In this document: positions 50,387 to 61,629 of the stretch, one piece after another | Position numbering within the stretch: the stretch's first letter is position 1 | Layout of the letters: the number at the start of each line of letters is the position of its first letter | Assembly (NCBI GenBank): GCA_024235895.1 | Contig: JACKLM010000008.1 | Location: forward strand, 62,001-126,000 | Length of the DNA: 64,000 nt | Direction: 5' to 3' | DNA from: Burkholderiaceae bacterium | GTDB taxonomy: Bacteria; Pseudomonadota; Gammaproteobacteria; Burkholderiales; Burkholderiaceae_C | Made by a program: the position numbers and the translations under genes | Notes under the pieces: model-generated | Databases searched by the model: none | What the model was told of the DNA's origin: nothing | What the model saw: only the letters and a program-made list of their open reading frames with translations

Positions 50387-51571
50387 ATGACGCACGCCTT
50401 CGACATCCTGGTGCTCAACAAGATCGCCCCCTCGGGGCTCGCGCTGCTGCCGCCACCACGCTTTCGCACCGGCGGCGACTTCGCCGCCCCGCACGCGATC
50501 CTGTGCCGCTCGGCCGACCTGCACGCGCGCGGCGTGCCGGCCAGCGTGCTGGCGGTCGCGCGCGCCGGCGCCGGCACCAACAACATCCCGGTCGCCGAGC
50601 TGACCGCGCGCGGGGTGCCGGTCTTCAACGCGCCGGGCGCGAACGCCAACGCCGTCAAGGAGCTGGTGCTCGCCGGCATGCTGATGGCGGCGCGCCGGCT
50701 GCCTCAGGCGCTGGCCTTCGTCGATGCGCTGGACGTCGTCGACCCGGAGCTGGAGCGCGTGGTCGAGGACGGCAAGAAGGCGTTCGCGGGCTACGAGCTC
50801 GCCGGGCAGACGCTGGGCATCATCGGCCTGGGCAAGATCGGCTGCTCGGTGGCCGACGCCGCGATCGCGCTCGGGATGCAGGTCATCGGCCACGACCCCG
50901 ACATCACGGTCGACGCCGCCTGGCGGCTGCCATCGCAGGTGCGGCGTGCCGCCAGCGTCGACGAGGTGATGCGCAGCGCGCGCTTCGTCACGCTGCACGT
51001 GCCGCTGCTGCCGGCCACGAAGCACCTGGTCGACGCGCGCCGGCTGGCGCTGATGCGCCCCGACGCGGTGCTGCTGAACTTCAGCCGCGAGGGCGTCGTC
51101 GACCACGAGGCGGTCGCCGCCGCGCTGGCCGCCGGGCGCCCGGCCCACTACGTCTGCGACTTCCCCGGGCCGGAGCTGCACCGGCGCGACGGCGTCATCG
51201 CGTTGCCGCACCTGGGCGCCTCGACCGCCGAGGCGGAGGAGAACTGCGCCGTGATGGTCGCCGGGCAGCTGCGGGCCTTCCTCGACGACGGCGAGGTGCG
51301 CAACGCGGTCAACTTCCCGGCCGTCGCGATGGCGCGCGAATCGGACTTCCGGGTCGCGATCGTCAATGCCAACGTGCCGAACATGCTCGGGCAGATCTCG
51401 ACCGCGATGGCCGCCGCCGGGCTGAATATCCACAACATGGTCAACCACTCGCGCGGCGAGATCGCCTACACGCTGGTCGACGTCGACAGCCCGGTGGCCG
51501 AGCCGGTGCTGGCGGCGCTGCGCGGGATCGCCGGCGTGCTGTCGGTGCGCGACCTGCAGCGGGCGTCCTGA
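50387..51571 (+). CDS. serA: D-3-phosphoglycerate dehydrogenase with ACT domain
   Basis: SerA oxidises 3-phosphoglycerate to 3-phosphohydroxypyruvate, the entry to serine synthesis. The 394-residue protein has a catalytic dehydrogenase part with ARAGAGTNNIPVAE, the NAD-binding LGIIGLGKIGCSVADAAI, LNFSREGVVDHEAV (active-site Arg) and LPHLGASTAEAEENCA (the catalytic His), and a C-terminal ACT domain (about residues 325-394) with VNANVPNMLGQISTAMAAAG, likely for serine feedback. The start ATG lies 14 bases after serC, forming a serine biosynthesis pair. Confidence 0.93.
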   Translation: MTHAFDILVLNKIAPSGLALLPPPRFRTGGDFAAPHAILCRSADLHARGVPASVLAVARAGAGTNNIPVAELTARGVPVFNAPGANANAVKELVLAGMLMAARRLPQALAFVDALDVVDPELERVVEDGKKAFAGYELAGQTLGIIGLGKIGCSVADAAIALGMQVIGHDPDITVDAAWRLPSQVRRAASVDEVMRSARFVTLHVPLLPATKHLVDARRLALMRPDAVLLNFSREGVVDHEAVAAALAAGRPAHYVCDFPGPELHRRDGVIALPHLGASTAEAEENCAVMVAGQLRAFLDDGEVRNAVNFPAVAMARESDFRVAIVNANVPNMLGQISTAMAAAGLNIHNMVNHSRGEIAYTLVDVDSPVAEPVLAALRGIAGVLSVRDLQRAS

Positions 51572-51704
51572 CCGCGCCTTCGCCCGCGCGTGCCGACGTC
51601 CATGACCCCCTCGCGGCACGCCGCGCGCAGGGTCGCCCGGTGAGCGCGTGGCGCGTCGCCGGGCGGGGCGCCGCGGCAGGTCGGCCGCTGGCCACGAGGG
51701 CGCG

Positions 51705-52499
51705 ATGAAACCCGCGGGCGACGCCGGCGCACCACCGCGGATGACGGTCGGCGCCGATGGCGTGGCGACGATCACGCTGCAGCGCCCGCGCCACCTCAAC
51801 CGCTTGCACGCCGAGGACCTGGCGGCGCTGCAGTCGCACTTCGAGGCCCTGCGCGGCAGCGCCGATGCGCGCGCGCTGGTGCTGACCGGCGAGGGCCGCG
51901 CCTTCTGCGCCGGCTACCACCTCGGCGAGCTCGGCGACCCGGCAAGGCGCGACGCCGACGACGCCGGCCCGCAGGCCTTCGAGCGCACCGTGGACGCGCT
52001 CGAGTCGCTGCCGCTGCCCAGCGTCGCACGGCTGAACGGCAGCGTCTACGGCGGCGCGACCGATCTGGCGCTGGCGTGCGACTTCCGCGTCGGCGTGACG
52101 GGCATGGAGCTGCGCATGCCCGCGGCGCGCCTCGGGCTGCACTACTACCCGGGCGGGCTGCGCCGCTTCGTCGAGCGGCTCGGCCCGGGGGCAGCCAAGC
52201 GGCTGTTCCTGCTCGGCGAGGCGGTCGACGACCGCGTGCTGCAGGCCACGGGCTACCTCGACTTGCTGGTCGGTGCCGACGAGCTCGACGCCGCGGTCGC
52301 GAGCATCGTAAGGGCGCTCGCCGCCGGCGCGCCGCTGGCGCTGCGCGGCATGAAGGCCTCGATCGACGAGCTGGCCGGCGGCCGCGCCGACCCGCAGGCG
52401 CTGCGGCAGCGCGTCGCCGCCTGCGCCGCCAGCGACGACCTGCGCGAGGGGCTGGCGGCCTTCGCCGAGCGGCGCGCGCCGCGCTTCACGGGACACTGA
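51705..52499 (+). CDS. Enoyl-CoA hydratase/isomerase family protein
   Basis: A 264-residue crotonase-fold protein. The oxyanion-hole elements are seen in GRAFCAGYHLGELG and NGSVYGGATDLALACDF. Of the two glutamates used by canonical enoyl-CoA hydratases, the first position is Asp (GGATDLA) and the second is replaced (MPAARLGLHYYPGG). A classical hydratase is therefore unlikely; an isomerase, hydrolase or decarboxylase of the superfamily is more plausible. The ATG at 51705 has an ACGAGGG sequence 7 bases before it, and the upstream open frame is not conserved. Confidence 0.82.
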   Translation: MKPAGDAGAPPRMTVGADGVATITLQRPRHLNRLHAEDLAALQSHFEALRGSADARALVLTGEGRAFCAGYHLGELGDPARRDADDAGPQAFERTVDALESLPLPSVARLNGSVYGGATDLALACDFRVGVTGMELRMPAARLGLHYYPGGLRRFVERLGPGAAKRLFLLGEAVDDRVLQATGYLDLLVGADELDAAVASIVRALAAGAPLALRGMKASIDELAGGRADPQALRQRVAACAASDDLREGLAAFAERRAPRFTGH

Positions 52500-52582
52500 A
52501 CCCGCAGCCTCGGCCGCCGACCCGGACCCACGGTCGATCGCCGAAGGGGCGGATCGCCGGATCGTCTGTCATCATCGGACCC

Positions 52583-53422
52583 ATGACCTCGCGCTTCCTG
52601 CCCTGGGCCGCCGCGGCGGCGCTCGTTCTGGGCCTGCTGGCCTTCTGGCTCTGGCCGCGCCCGGCGCTGCCCCCTGCCCCGGCGGCCCCGGCGGCGGAGC
52701 CCGCGGGCGCCGCGCCGACCGCGTCAGCGCCCCCGCCGCCAGCCTCGACGCCCTCCCCCGCGACGCTCCCCGTCGACGACACGGCGGTGCAGGCGCCGCC
52801 CGCGCCGCCGACGACCGTCGCACCGCTGGCGGCCGACGACGCCAGCGTGCGCCAGGCGCTGACCGGCCTGCTCGGCCGCGAGGCGGTGCTGGCGCTGCTG
52901 CAGACCGACGGCTTCGCCGAGCGCGTCGTCGCCACCGTCGACGCGCTGCCGCGCGGCCACGCGGCGCCGCGGCTGTGGCCGGTGCACCCGGCCGAGGGCC
53001 GTTTCACGGTCGACGGCGGCCGCATCGCCGCGGCCAACGAGCAGCGCTACGCGCCCTTCGTACGCATGGTCGAGCGCCTCGACCCGGCCGCCGCGGCCGG
53101 CCTGTACCGCCGGCTCCAGCCGCAGCTCCAGGCCGCGTACGAGAACCTCGGCTACCCCGGCCGCCGCTTCGACGACCGGCTGCTGGAGGTCGTCGACCAC
53201 CTGCTGGCGACGCCGCAGCCGGACTCGCCCCCGGCGGTCACGTTGACCGAGGTCAAGGGGCCGATCGCCCCCGAGCGCCCCTGGGTGCGCTACGAGTATG
53301 CGGACCCGGCGCTGGAGTCGCGCTCGGCCGGCCAGCGCATCCTGCTGCGCCTGGGCGACGCGCAGCGGCGCAGCCTGATCGACTGGCTGCGCGCGTTTCG
53401 GGCCCAGGTCGCGGCGCGCTGA
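52583..53422 (+). CDS. DUF3014 domain protein
   Basis: A 279-residue protein with an N-terminal membrane anchor (about residues 7-24, PWAAAAALVLGLLAFWLW), a 60-residue Ala/Pro-rich linker, and a C-terminal domain whose pattern (VRQALTGLLGREAVLALLQ, DGFAERVVATVDALPRG, WVRYEYADPALE) is that of DUF3014. Function is unknown. The layout suggests an inner membrane protein with most of its mass on one side, probably in the periplasm. It lies between a crotonase and a BCCT transporter on the same strand. Confidence 0.8.
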   Translation: MTSRFLPWAAAAALVLGLLAFWLWPRPALPPAPAAPAAEPAGAAPTASAPPPPASTPSPATLPVDDTAVQAPPAPPTTVAPLAADDASVRQALTGLLGREAVLALLQTDGFAERVVATVDALPRGHAAPRLWPVHPAEGRFTVDGGRIAAANEQRYAPFVRMVERLDPAAAAGLYRRLQPQLQAAYENLGYPGRRFDDRLLEVVDHLLATPQPDSPPAVTLTEVKGPIAPERPWVRYEYADPALESRSAGQRILLRLGDAQRRSLIDWLRAFRAQVAAR

Positions 53423-53559
53423 GCCGGCCCGCTTGCGCCGACACCGGTGCGCGGGCGGCCGTCCGCGCCCGTGTGCGACCATCGCCCCGCCGGTTGCGAC
53501 GCCGCGTACGCGCGCCGCGACGTGACGACGACTTCACGACAAGAACAGGAGGAATCCGG

Positions 53560-55089
53560 ATGCAACTGCAGATGCTGCTGTCCGCCGGCGCGATCGCCGT
53601 CATCGTCGCCTGGGGGCTGATCGCCCCCGCCTCGCTGGGTGCGGTCTTCGACACCGCGCTGGCCGCGATCACGAAGAATTTCGGCTGGTTCTACCTGTGG
53701 ATCGTGCTGGCGCTGGTGTTGATGAGCGCGCTGCTGGCCTTCAGCCGCTACGGCAACCTCAAGCTCGGCACCGACGACGAGGAGCCCGAGTTCTCCACCA
53801 CCGCCTGGTTCGCGATGCTGTTCGCGGCCGGCATGGGCATCGGGCTGGTGTTCTGGGGCGTGGCCGAGCCGATGTCGCACTATGGCGCGCCGCCACCGGG
53901 CATCACCCCCGGCACGCCCGAGGCGGCCAACGCGGCGATGCGCTACAGCTTCTTCCACTGGGGCCTGCACCCGTGGGCGATCTACGCCGTGGTGGCGCTG
54001 GCGATCGGCTACTTCCAGTTCCGCCGCGGCGGCCCGGCGCTGGTCAGCACCGCGACCGAGGCGCTGCCGTGGCGGCCGGTGCAGCGGCTGTCGCTGCTGT
54101 TCAACGTGCTGGCGGTGATCGCCACTGCCTTCGGCGTCGCGGCGTCGCTGGGCATGGGCGCGCTGCAGATCAACAGCGGGCTGGCGCGCGTGTTCGGGCT
54201 GCCGGTCGGCACGGCCTCGCAGCTCGGGATCATCGCGATCACGACCGCGCTGTTCCTGACCTCGGCCGTCACCGGCGTCGAGCGCGGGATCAAGTGGTTG
54301 TCGACCTTCAACCTCGTCGTCGCCGCGCTGCTCGCGCTGGCGGTGTTCGTGCTCGGGCCGACGGTGGCGATCCTCGACACGCTGACGACGACGCTGGGCA
54401 ACTACGTCAGCGAATTCGTCCGCATGAGCCTGCGCACGACGCCGTTCCGCGACAGCGGCTGGGTCGGCGGCTGGACGGTGTTCTACTGGGCCTGGTGGAT
54501 CGCGTGGTCGCCCTTCGTCGGGCTGTTCATCGCCCGCGTATCGCGCGGGCGCACCATCCGCGAGTTCATCGTCGGCACCGTGCTGGCGCCGACCGCAGCC
54601 GCCTTCGTCTGGTTCTCGGTCTTCGGCGGCACCGCGCTGCACCTGGACATCTGGCAGGCGGCGCCGATCGCGGAGGCCGTCGAGGCCGACGTCTCGACCG
54701 CGCTGTTCGCGATGTTCGACCAGCTGCCGCTGGGCACCGTGCTGTCGCTCGTCGCCACCGTGCTGGTGCTGGTCTTCTTCGTCACCTCGGGCGATTCGGC
54801 GACACTGGTGCTGGGGATGATGAGCACCGGCGGCCACCCGAACCCTTCGGCGCGCGTCAAGGTGATCTGGGGGCTGCTGGTGGCCGGCATCGCCGCCGCG
54901 CTGCTGATGGCCGGCGGGATCCAGGCGGTCCAGACCGCGACCATCGTCTTCGCGCTGCCCTTCACCCTCGTGATCGTGCTGATGGCGGTCGCGCTGTGGC
55001 GCGCGGTGCGCGAGGACTGGCACGCGAGCCAGGCCGAGGAGCGGCGGCTGCGGCGCCGGCTGCGCGAGATCGCCGAGCGCGAGCGCTGA
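53560..55089 (+). CDS. BCCT family betaine/carnitine/choline transporter
   Basis: A 509-residue sodium- or proton-coupled transporter with about 12 helices. The family signatures GMGIGLVFWGVAEPMSHYG (near residue 90) and FYWAWWIAWSPFVGLFIARV with the following RGRTIREF are present. The short C-terminal cytoplasmic tail (LRRRLREIAERER) is positively charged. It likely imports glycine betaine, choline or carnitine as osmoprotectant or nutrient, but specificity is not readable. The AGGAGG ribosome binding site at about 53548-53553 supports the start. Confidence 0.88.
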   Translation: MQLQMLLSAGAIAVIVAWGLIAPASLGAVFDTALAAITKNFGWFYLWIVLALVLMSALLAFSRYGNLKLGTDDEEPEFSTTAWFAMLFAAGMGIGLVFWGVAEPMSHYGAPPPGITPGTPEAANAAMRYSFFHWGLHPWAIYAVVALAIGYFQFRRGGPALVSTATEALPWRPVQRLSLLFNVLAVIATAFGVAASLGMGALQINSGLARVFGLPVGTASQLGIIAITTALFLTSAVTGVERGIKWLSTFNLVVAALLALAVFVLGPTVAILDTLTTTLGNYVSEFVRMSLRTTPFRDSGWVGGWTVFYWAWWIAWSPFVGLFIARVSRGRTIREFIVGTVLAPTAAAFVWFSVFGGTALHLDIWQAAPIAEAVEADVSTALFAMFDQLPLGTVLSLVATVLVLVFFVTSGDSATLVLGMMSTGGHPNPSARVKVIWGLLVAGIAAALLMAGGIQAVQTATIVFALPFTLVIVLMAVALWRAVREDWHASQAEERRLRRRLREIAERER

Positions 55090-55168
55090 CGGCACGCCTT
55101 CACGGCCGCCTCCCCTCCCCGGGGCGGCCGGTGCCGCGATCGCCCCAGCGCCGCGACAATAGCCCCGC

Positions 55169-55843
55169 ATGGACCCCACCTCGCTCGCGCTCGGCTTCGG
55201 CAAGAGCTTCCTGTTCGTCCTGGCGACGATCCTGCCGATCCTCAACCCGGCGGCGACGGCGCCGATCTTCCTCGGGCTCACCGAGGGCGCCAGCGCCGGC
55301 ACGCGCGCGAGCCTGGCGCGGCGCATCGCGCGCAACATGTTCTTCCTCGTCCTCGGCGCCATGCTGATCGGCTCGTTCGTGCTCGACCTGTTCGGGATCT
55401 CGCTGCCGATCGTGCGCGTCGGCGGCGGGCTGATCGTGGCGTCGACGGCTTGGCGGCTGCTCAACGCCGACCAGTCGACCTCCGACCGCCGCGCCGCGCT
55501 GGCCGAGGCCTTCACCCCCGAGCAGGCACGCCGGCAGGCCTTCTACCCGCTGACCTTCCCGATCAGCTGCGGGCCGGGGTCGATCGCCGCGGCGATCACC
55601 GTCGGCGCCTCGCTGCACGAGGAGCGGCTGGCGCTGTCGCTGGCGCGCTTCGGCGGCGGCGTGCTGGCGTTGGCGCTGATCGCCACGCTGCTGTTCCTGG
55701 CCTTCCGCTACGCGCAGCGGCTGCTGCAGCCGCTGGGCGAGACCGGCACCATCGTCTTCCTGCGGCTGATGGCCTTCATCCTGCTGTGCCTGGGGGTGCA
55801 GATCGTCTGGGACGGCTTGAGCGAGCTGCTTCGCAGCCTGTGA
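55169..55843 (+). CDS. MarC family integral membrane protein
   Basis: A 224-residue protein with six predicted helices. It shows the MarC/NAAT-type pattern: FLFVLATILPILNPAATAPIFL in the first helix with the NP motif, VRVGGGLIVASTAWRLLN, and FYPLTFPISCGPGSIAAAITVG. Despite the name, these proteins are not shown to cause antibiotic resistance; they form a family with unknown function, possibly amino acid transport. It is followed by a hairpin-rich 107-base spacer before acnA. Confidence 0.85.
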   Translation: MDPTSLALGFGKSFLFVLATILPILNPAATAPIFLGLTEGASAGTRASLARRIARNMFFLVLGAMLIGSFVLDLFGISLPIVRVGGGLIVASTAWRLLNADQSTSDRRAALAEAFTPEQARRQAFYPLTFPISCGPGSIAAAITVGASLHEERLALSLARFGGGVLALALIATLLFLAFRYAQRLLQPLGETGTIVFLRLMAFILLCLGVQIVWDGLSELLRSL

Positions 55844-55874
55844 CCGGCTGCGGCCGGCGCTGGGCGCGAGCGGC

Positions 55875-55907
55875 GGCGCCGCCCCCTGTGGGGCCAAGGG
55901 CGGCGCC
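55875..55907. terminator. Stem-loop between marC and acnA
   Basis: GGCGCCGCCC (55875-55884) pairs with GGGCGGCGCC (55898-55907), and the loop itself contains CCCC..GGGG. This 10-bp stem follows the MarC gene by 31 bases, with no T-run. It may end or attenuate transcription ahead of acnA. Confidence 0.45.
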
Positions 55908-56028
55908 ACCCAGGGTGCCGCGTCGTCATCCGCGCTCGCTACGATAGGCGGTGATCGCCCGCGCTCGCCGGCCCCGGCGCCGCGCGCCGACCGCCGACGC
56001 AACCCCCAACCCGCCGCGGAGCCCCGCC

Positions 56029-58896
<2,868 letters not shown>

Positions 58897-58898
58897 CC

Positions 58899-59720
58899 AT
58901 GGCCGCGGACCCAGGCGCGGCGGCGCCACCGGCCGGCCGCACCGGCGCGGACGCGGTGCGCGTGGCGATCGACGGCGCGGTCTGCACGGTCACGATCGAC
59001 CGCCCGGCGCGCCGCAACGCGGTCGACGGCCCGACCGCCGCCGCGCTGCGCGAGGCCTTCGAGCGCTTCGAGGCCGACCCTGCGCAGCACGTCGCGGTGC
59101 TGACCGGCGCCGGCGGCCAGTTCTGCGCCGGTGCCGACCTGCAGGCGATGGCCGACCCGGCGGCGCGCAACACGATCACCCCCGACGGCCGCGGCGCCGG
59201 GCCGATGGGGCCGACCCGGATCGACTTCGCCAAGCCGGTCGTCGCCGCGATCGAAGGCTACGCGGTCGCCGGCGGGCTGGAGCTGGCGCTGATGTGCGAC
59301 CTGCGCGTCGCTGCGAGGAGCGCCGTCTTCGGCGTCTTCTGCCGCCGCTGGGGCGTGCCGCTGATCGACGGCGGCACGGTGCGGCTGCCGCGCGTGGTCG
59401 GCCAGGGCCGGGCGCTGGACATGATCCTGACCGGCAGGCCGGTCGGCGCCGACGAGGCGCTGGCGATGGGTCTGGCCAACCGCGTCGTCGAGGACGGCCA
59501 GGCGCTGGCCGCGGCGCAGGCGCTGGCGCGCGAGCTGGCGGCGCTACCCCAGCGCTGCATGAGGACCGACCGCGCGTCGGCGATCGCACAATGGGACTGG
59601 CCGCTGGCCGAGGCGCTGCGGCGCGAGGGCGAAGGCGGCTACGCCATCGTGTTCGAGGAGGGTCTGGCGGGCGCGGCGCGGTTCGCGGCGGGTGCGGGGC
59701 GAGGCGGTGCGAAGGGCTGA
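58899..59720 (+). CDS. Enoyl-CoA hydratase/isomerase family protein
   Basis: A 273-residue crotonase-fold protein, second in the window. The oxyanion hole is seen in GGQFCAGADLQAMAD and GYAVAGGLELALMCDLRVAA; the first catalytic Glu (GGLELAL) is present, whereas the second (expected before the VPLIDGG segment) appears missing. The motif FCRRWGVPLIDGGTVRLPR marks a subgroup of crotonase-like proteins. It starts 2 bases after acnA and is therefore likely translated with it. Confidence 0.85.
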   Translation: MAADPGAAAPPAGRTGADAVRVAIDGAVCTVTIDRPARRNAVDGPTAAALREAFERFEADPAQHVAVLTGAGGQFCAGADLQAMADPAARNTITPDGRGAGPMGPTRIDFAKPVVAAIEGYAVAGGLELALMCDLRVAARSAVFGVFCRRWGVPLIDGGTVRLPRVVGQGRALDMILTGRPVGADEALAMGLANRVVEDGQALAAAQALARELAALPQRCMRTDRASAIAQWDWPLAEALRREGEGGYAIVFEEGLAGAARFAAGAGRGGAKG

Positions 59721-60110
59721 CCGGCGGCCACACGGGATGCCGACTGGCTGTGGCGTGCGGTCGATCGTCGAGTCTTCAGCGGATCGCGGCCTTCGCTGGC
59801 GGCCATTGACGGTCGTATCAGCGGCGATTCGCGAGCCGGACGGAATGGGCTGACTCCGAGGGACGCGGCGCATGAACACGGGACCGTCACCGCGTACGGT
59901 CCCGTGCCTCGCGAAGGGCTCGTGTATGCGAAACGCAAGTGCGCCCCGCGCGGCATGCCGCGCGACACCGTCGTGCGCCCATCCCTGTGCGCTGATATCG
60001 CGGGCATCACCCTGCACGCCCCGATGCGGCTCAGGCGAACGACCGCGATCGCCTGAAGCGACCGTGGCACTGCGTCACCCGGCCACCGCCCGTCGACTAA
60101 CGCGTGCCGC
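59721..60110. other. Gene-free spacer between convergent genes, with three palindromes
   Basis: No gene is supported in these 390 bases, which separate the crotonase (plus) from the lipase (minus). It has three paired elements: CACGGGACCGT with ACGGTCCCGTG (59877-59887 and 59896-59906, 8-base loop), the perfect 18-base palindrome CGCGCGGCATGCCGCGCG (59947-59964), and TCAGGCGA with TCGCCTGA (60031-60038 and 60049-60056). They could end both transcripts, though no T-tracts follow. Confidence 0.5.
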
Positions 60111-61142
60111 TCAGCGATGCCGACCAGATGAAGATCGAGACACCGTGGCGCGACGGCCTTGCCGGCCGCGCGTGCACAGCGCCAGCCCTGCGAACCCGAG
60201 CATCAGCAGCGCGATCGTGCCCGGTTCGGGCACGGCCGCGAAGGCTTGGCGGGCGATCAGCGCATGTGCCGTCGAAGAGGGGTGGAAGCTGTCCCAGTAG
60301 AAGTAGGATGCCGGATCGTCGCAGACCGTCGAGGTCAGGCATGCGTCGGTCGTGTTCGCGAAGCCGGCCAGCACCTCAGGATTCCTTCCGAACGAGAAAA
60401 AATCCAGGAAGTAGAGGTCAGCACCAGGCAGGACCAGCGTGTCCAGCGCGGCAGCCAGCGCGTCGTTCCAAACCGCCGTCCAGGCGGTCGCGAACGCCGC
60501 CGTGTCCTCACCCAGTTCTTGGAAGCGGGGCGTGGCGCCAATGTCCGGCACGTTGGCGACGAGGAACTGGCGCACGCCCAGACCATAGAGACTGGACAGC
60601 TGCGTTGTGAGGCTGGAGATGCCTGCAGTGACCGCATCGGCATTGCCCAGGTTGTTCGCGACATCGTTGCCTCCGATGACCACCGACGCGAGCGTGTGTG
60701 CCGTCGGCGCAGGCCCGCCACTGGCAATGCTCAGGCCGTACAAGCCGACCTGCTGATCGAGGTAGGCGACGCCGCCGGATGCCGGGAAATTGGGGTTCGT
60801 ACCGGTTCTGGCGCCGCCCCACGCGTAGTTGTTGCCGCCGACCAGCGATGGGGTGGCAAACAGGCCGAACCTGGCCGCAAAGACGGTCGGCCACGAAGGG
60901 CCAAGCGGGTCAGACCACTGCCCGCCCGTGAAGTCAGGACCAGCGCCGCCGCTGCCCTGGTTGTAAGGCGGTGGCGGGAAGCCGCCCGACGGTCCCCCGG
61001 TGGCGTACCAGACGTTGCCCGTGTCGGAAAGGCTGTCGCCGAAGAAGACGATGCTGTCGATGTGGCCCGCGGCAGCGGGTGCCGACACGACGGCCATGGC
61101 CAGCGCGGTCAGGACAGTCGCGATTCGATGGGTGAATGTCAT
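60111..61142 (-). CDS. PEP-CTERM anchored SGNH/GDSL lipase-esterase
   Basis: An exported hydrolase of the GDSL/SGNH group, 343 residues. The signal peptide is MTFTHRIATVLTALAMAVVS followed by APAAAG. The nucleophile Ser37 lies in FFGDSLSDTGN, the block III Asn159 in VIGGNDVANN, and the Asp284/His287 pair in WDSFHPSSTAH. The C-terminus carries the sorting signal VPEPGTIALLMLGFAGLAL (residues 304-322) and an Arg-rich cluster; a further run of about 13 residues after the arginines is longer than usual. PEP-CTERM proteins are sorted by exosortase, whose gene is not in the window. It is preceded by a sigma-54 promoter and an AAGGAGGT site. Confidence 0.92.
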   Translation of the reverse strand: MTFTHRIATVLTALAMAVVSAPAAAGHIDSIVFFGDSLSDTGNVWYATGGPSGGFPPPPYNQGSGGAGPDFTGGQWSDPLGPSWPTVFAARFGLFATPSLVGGNNYAWGGARTGTNPNFPASGGVAYLDQQVGLYGLSIASGGPAPTAHTLASVVIGGNDVANNLGNADAVTAGISSLTTQLSSLYGLGVRQFLVANVPDIGATPRFQELGEDTAAFATAWTAVWNDALAAALDTLVLPGADLYFLDFFSFGRNPEVLAGFANTTDACLTSTVCDDPASYFYWDSFHPSSTAHALIARQAFAAVPEPGTIALLMLGFAGLALCTRGRQGRRATVSRSSSGRHR

Positions 61143-61148
61143 GAAATG

Positions 61149-61156
61149 ACCTCCTT
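61149..61156 (-). promoter_or_regulatory. Ribosome binding site of the lipase gene
   Basis: AAGGAGGT (minus strand) matches the anti-Shine-Dalgarno perfectly, 6 bases before the ATG at 61142. It fixes this start and suggests high expression. Confidence 0.85.
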
Positions 61157-61177
61157 GAACGACAAGGTGCGGACTCA

Positions 61178-61193
61178 TGCAATATGCATGCCA
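61178..61193 (-). promoter_or_regulatory. Sigma-54 promoter of the PEP-CTERM lipase
   Basis: On the minus strand TGGCATGCATATTGCA matches the sigma-54 consensus TGGCAC-N5-TTGCA except for one base, with GG and GC separated by the required 10 bases. Initiation about 12 bases beyond the GC would give a leader of about 25 bases with the strong ribosome binding site. Sigma-54 control of PEP-CTERM genes, through the PrsK/PrsR system, is known in this group of bacteria. Confidence 0.7.
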
Positions 61194-61629
61194 TGCGATG
61201 CAAGCCATTGACCCTCGGGGCAAGAGCGGCGCAAAGACCGTCACCCGATGGAAGCACTGGAAACTTTCCCGACACTTCCGTCCCGAGGAGCGTGCGTGCG
61301 GTCCGTCTTGGTGCGATATCGCGGCCGCACGGGCCCCAGCCGTCGCCCTTGCGGCTGACGTCTGACGCGGCACATGGATCACCGGCGCGGCCGGCGCCAA
61401 AGTCCACCGGCCTCGAGCTAGCCTCCTACAGTCCCGGCCCGTCACCGTGGAGACGCCCGGCTGCGCGACGCCCAGGCGCGGCGCAGTCCCCGGCCCGATG
61501 ACCATGCCGCCGGTTTGCCTTGGGACCGAATCGGCTCGCAGGCGACATTCCTCGCCGGTGCCGGGTTCGCGGCTGTGGCCTGGCTGGCGCTGCAACGACG
61601 CCGACCCGGCGGGCGCTGCGCGTGAAGGC
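61194..61629. other. Gene-free spacer upstream of the lipase and downstream of the exporter
   Basis: These 436 bases between the lipase promoter and the stop of the exporter ATPase hold no supported gene. Enhancer sites for the sigma-54 promoter should lie here; GTGCG-N10-CGCAC (about 61311-61330) is a possible inverted repeat. A 36-residue open frame with a membrane helix ends at 61625, but has no credible start (see rejected items). Confidence 0.4.

Noticed and set aside
61515..61625. A 36-codon frame encoding a membrane helix followed by arginines, reminiscent of a sorting tail
   Set aside because: It has only a TTG as possible start, no ribosome binding site and no PEP motif; it may be a coding relic.
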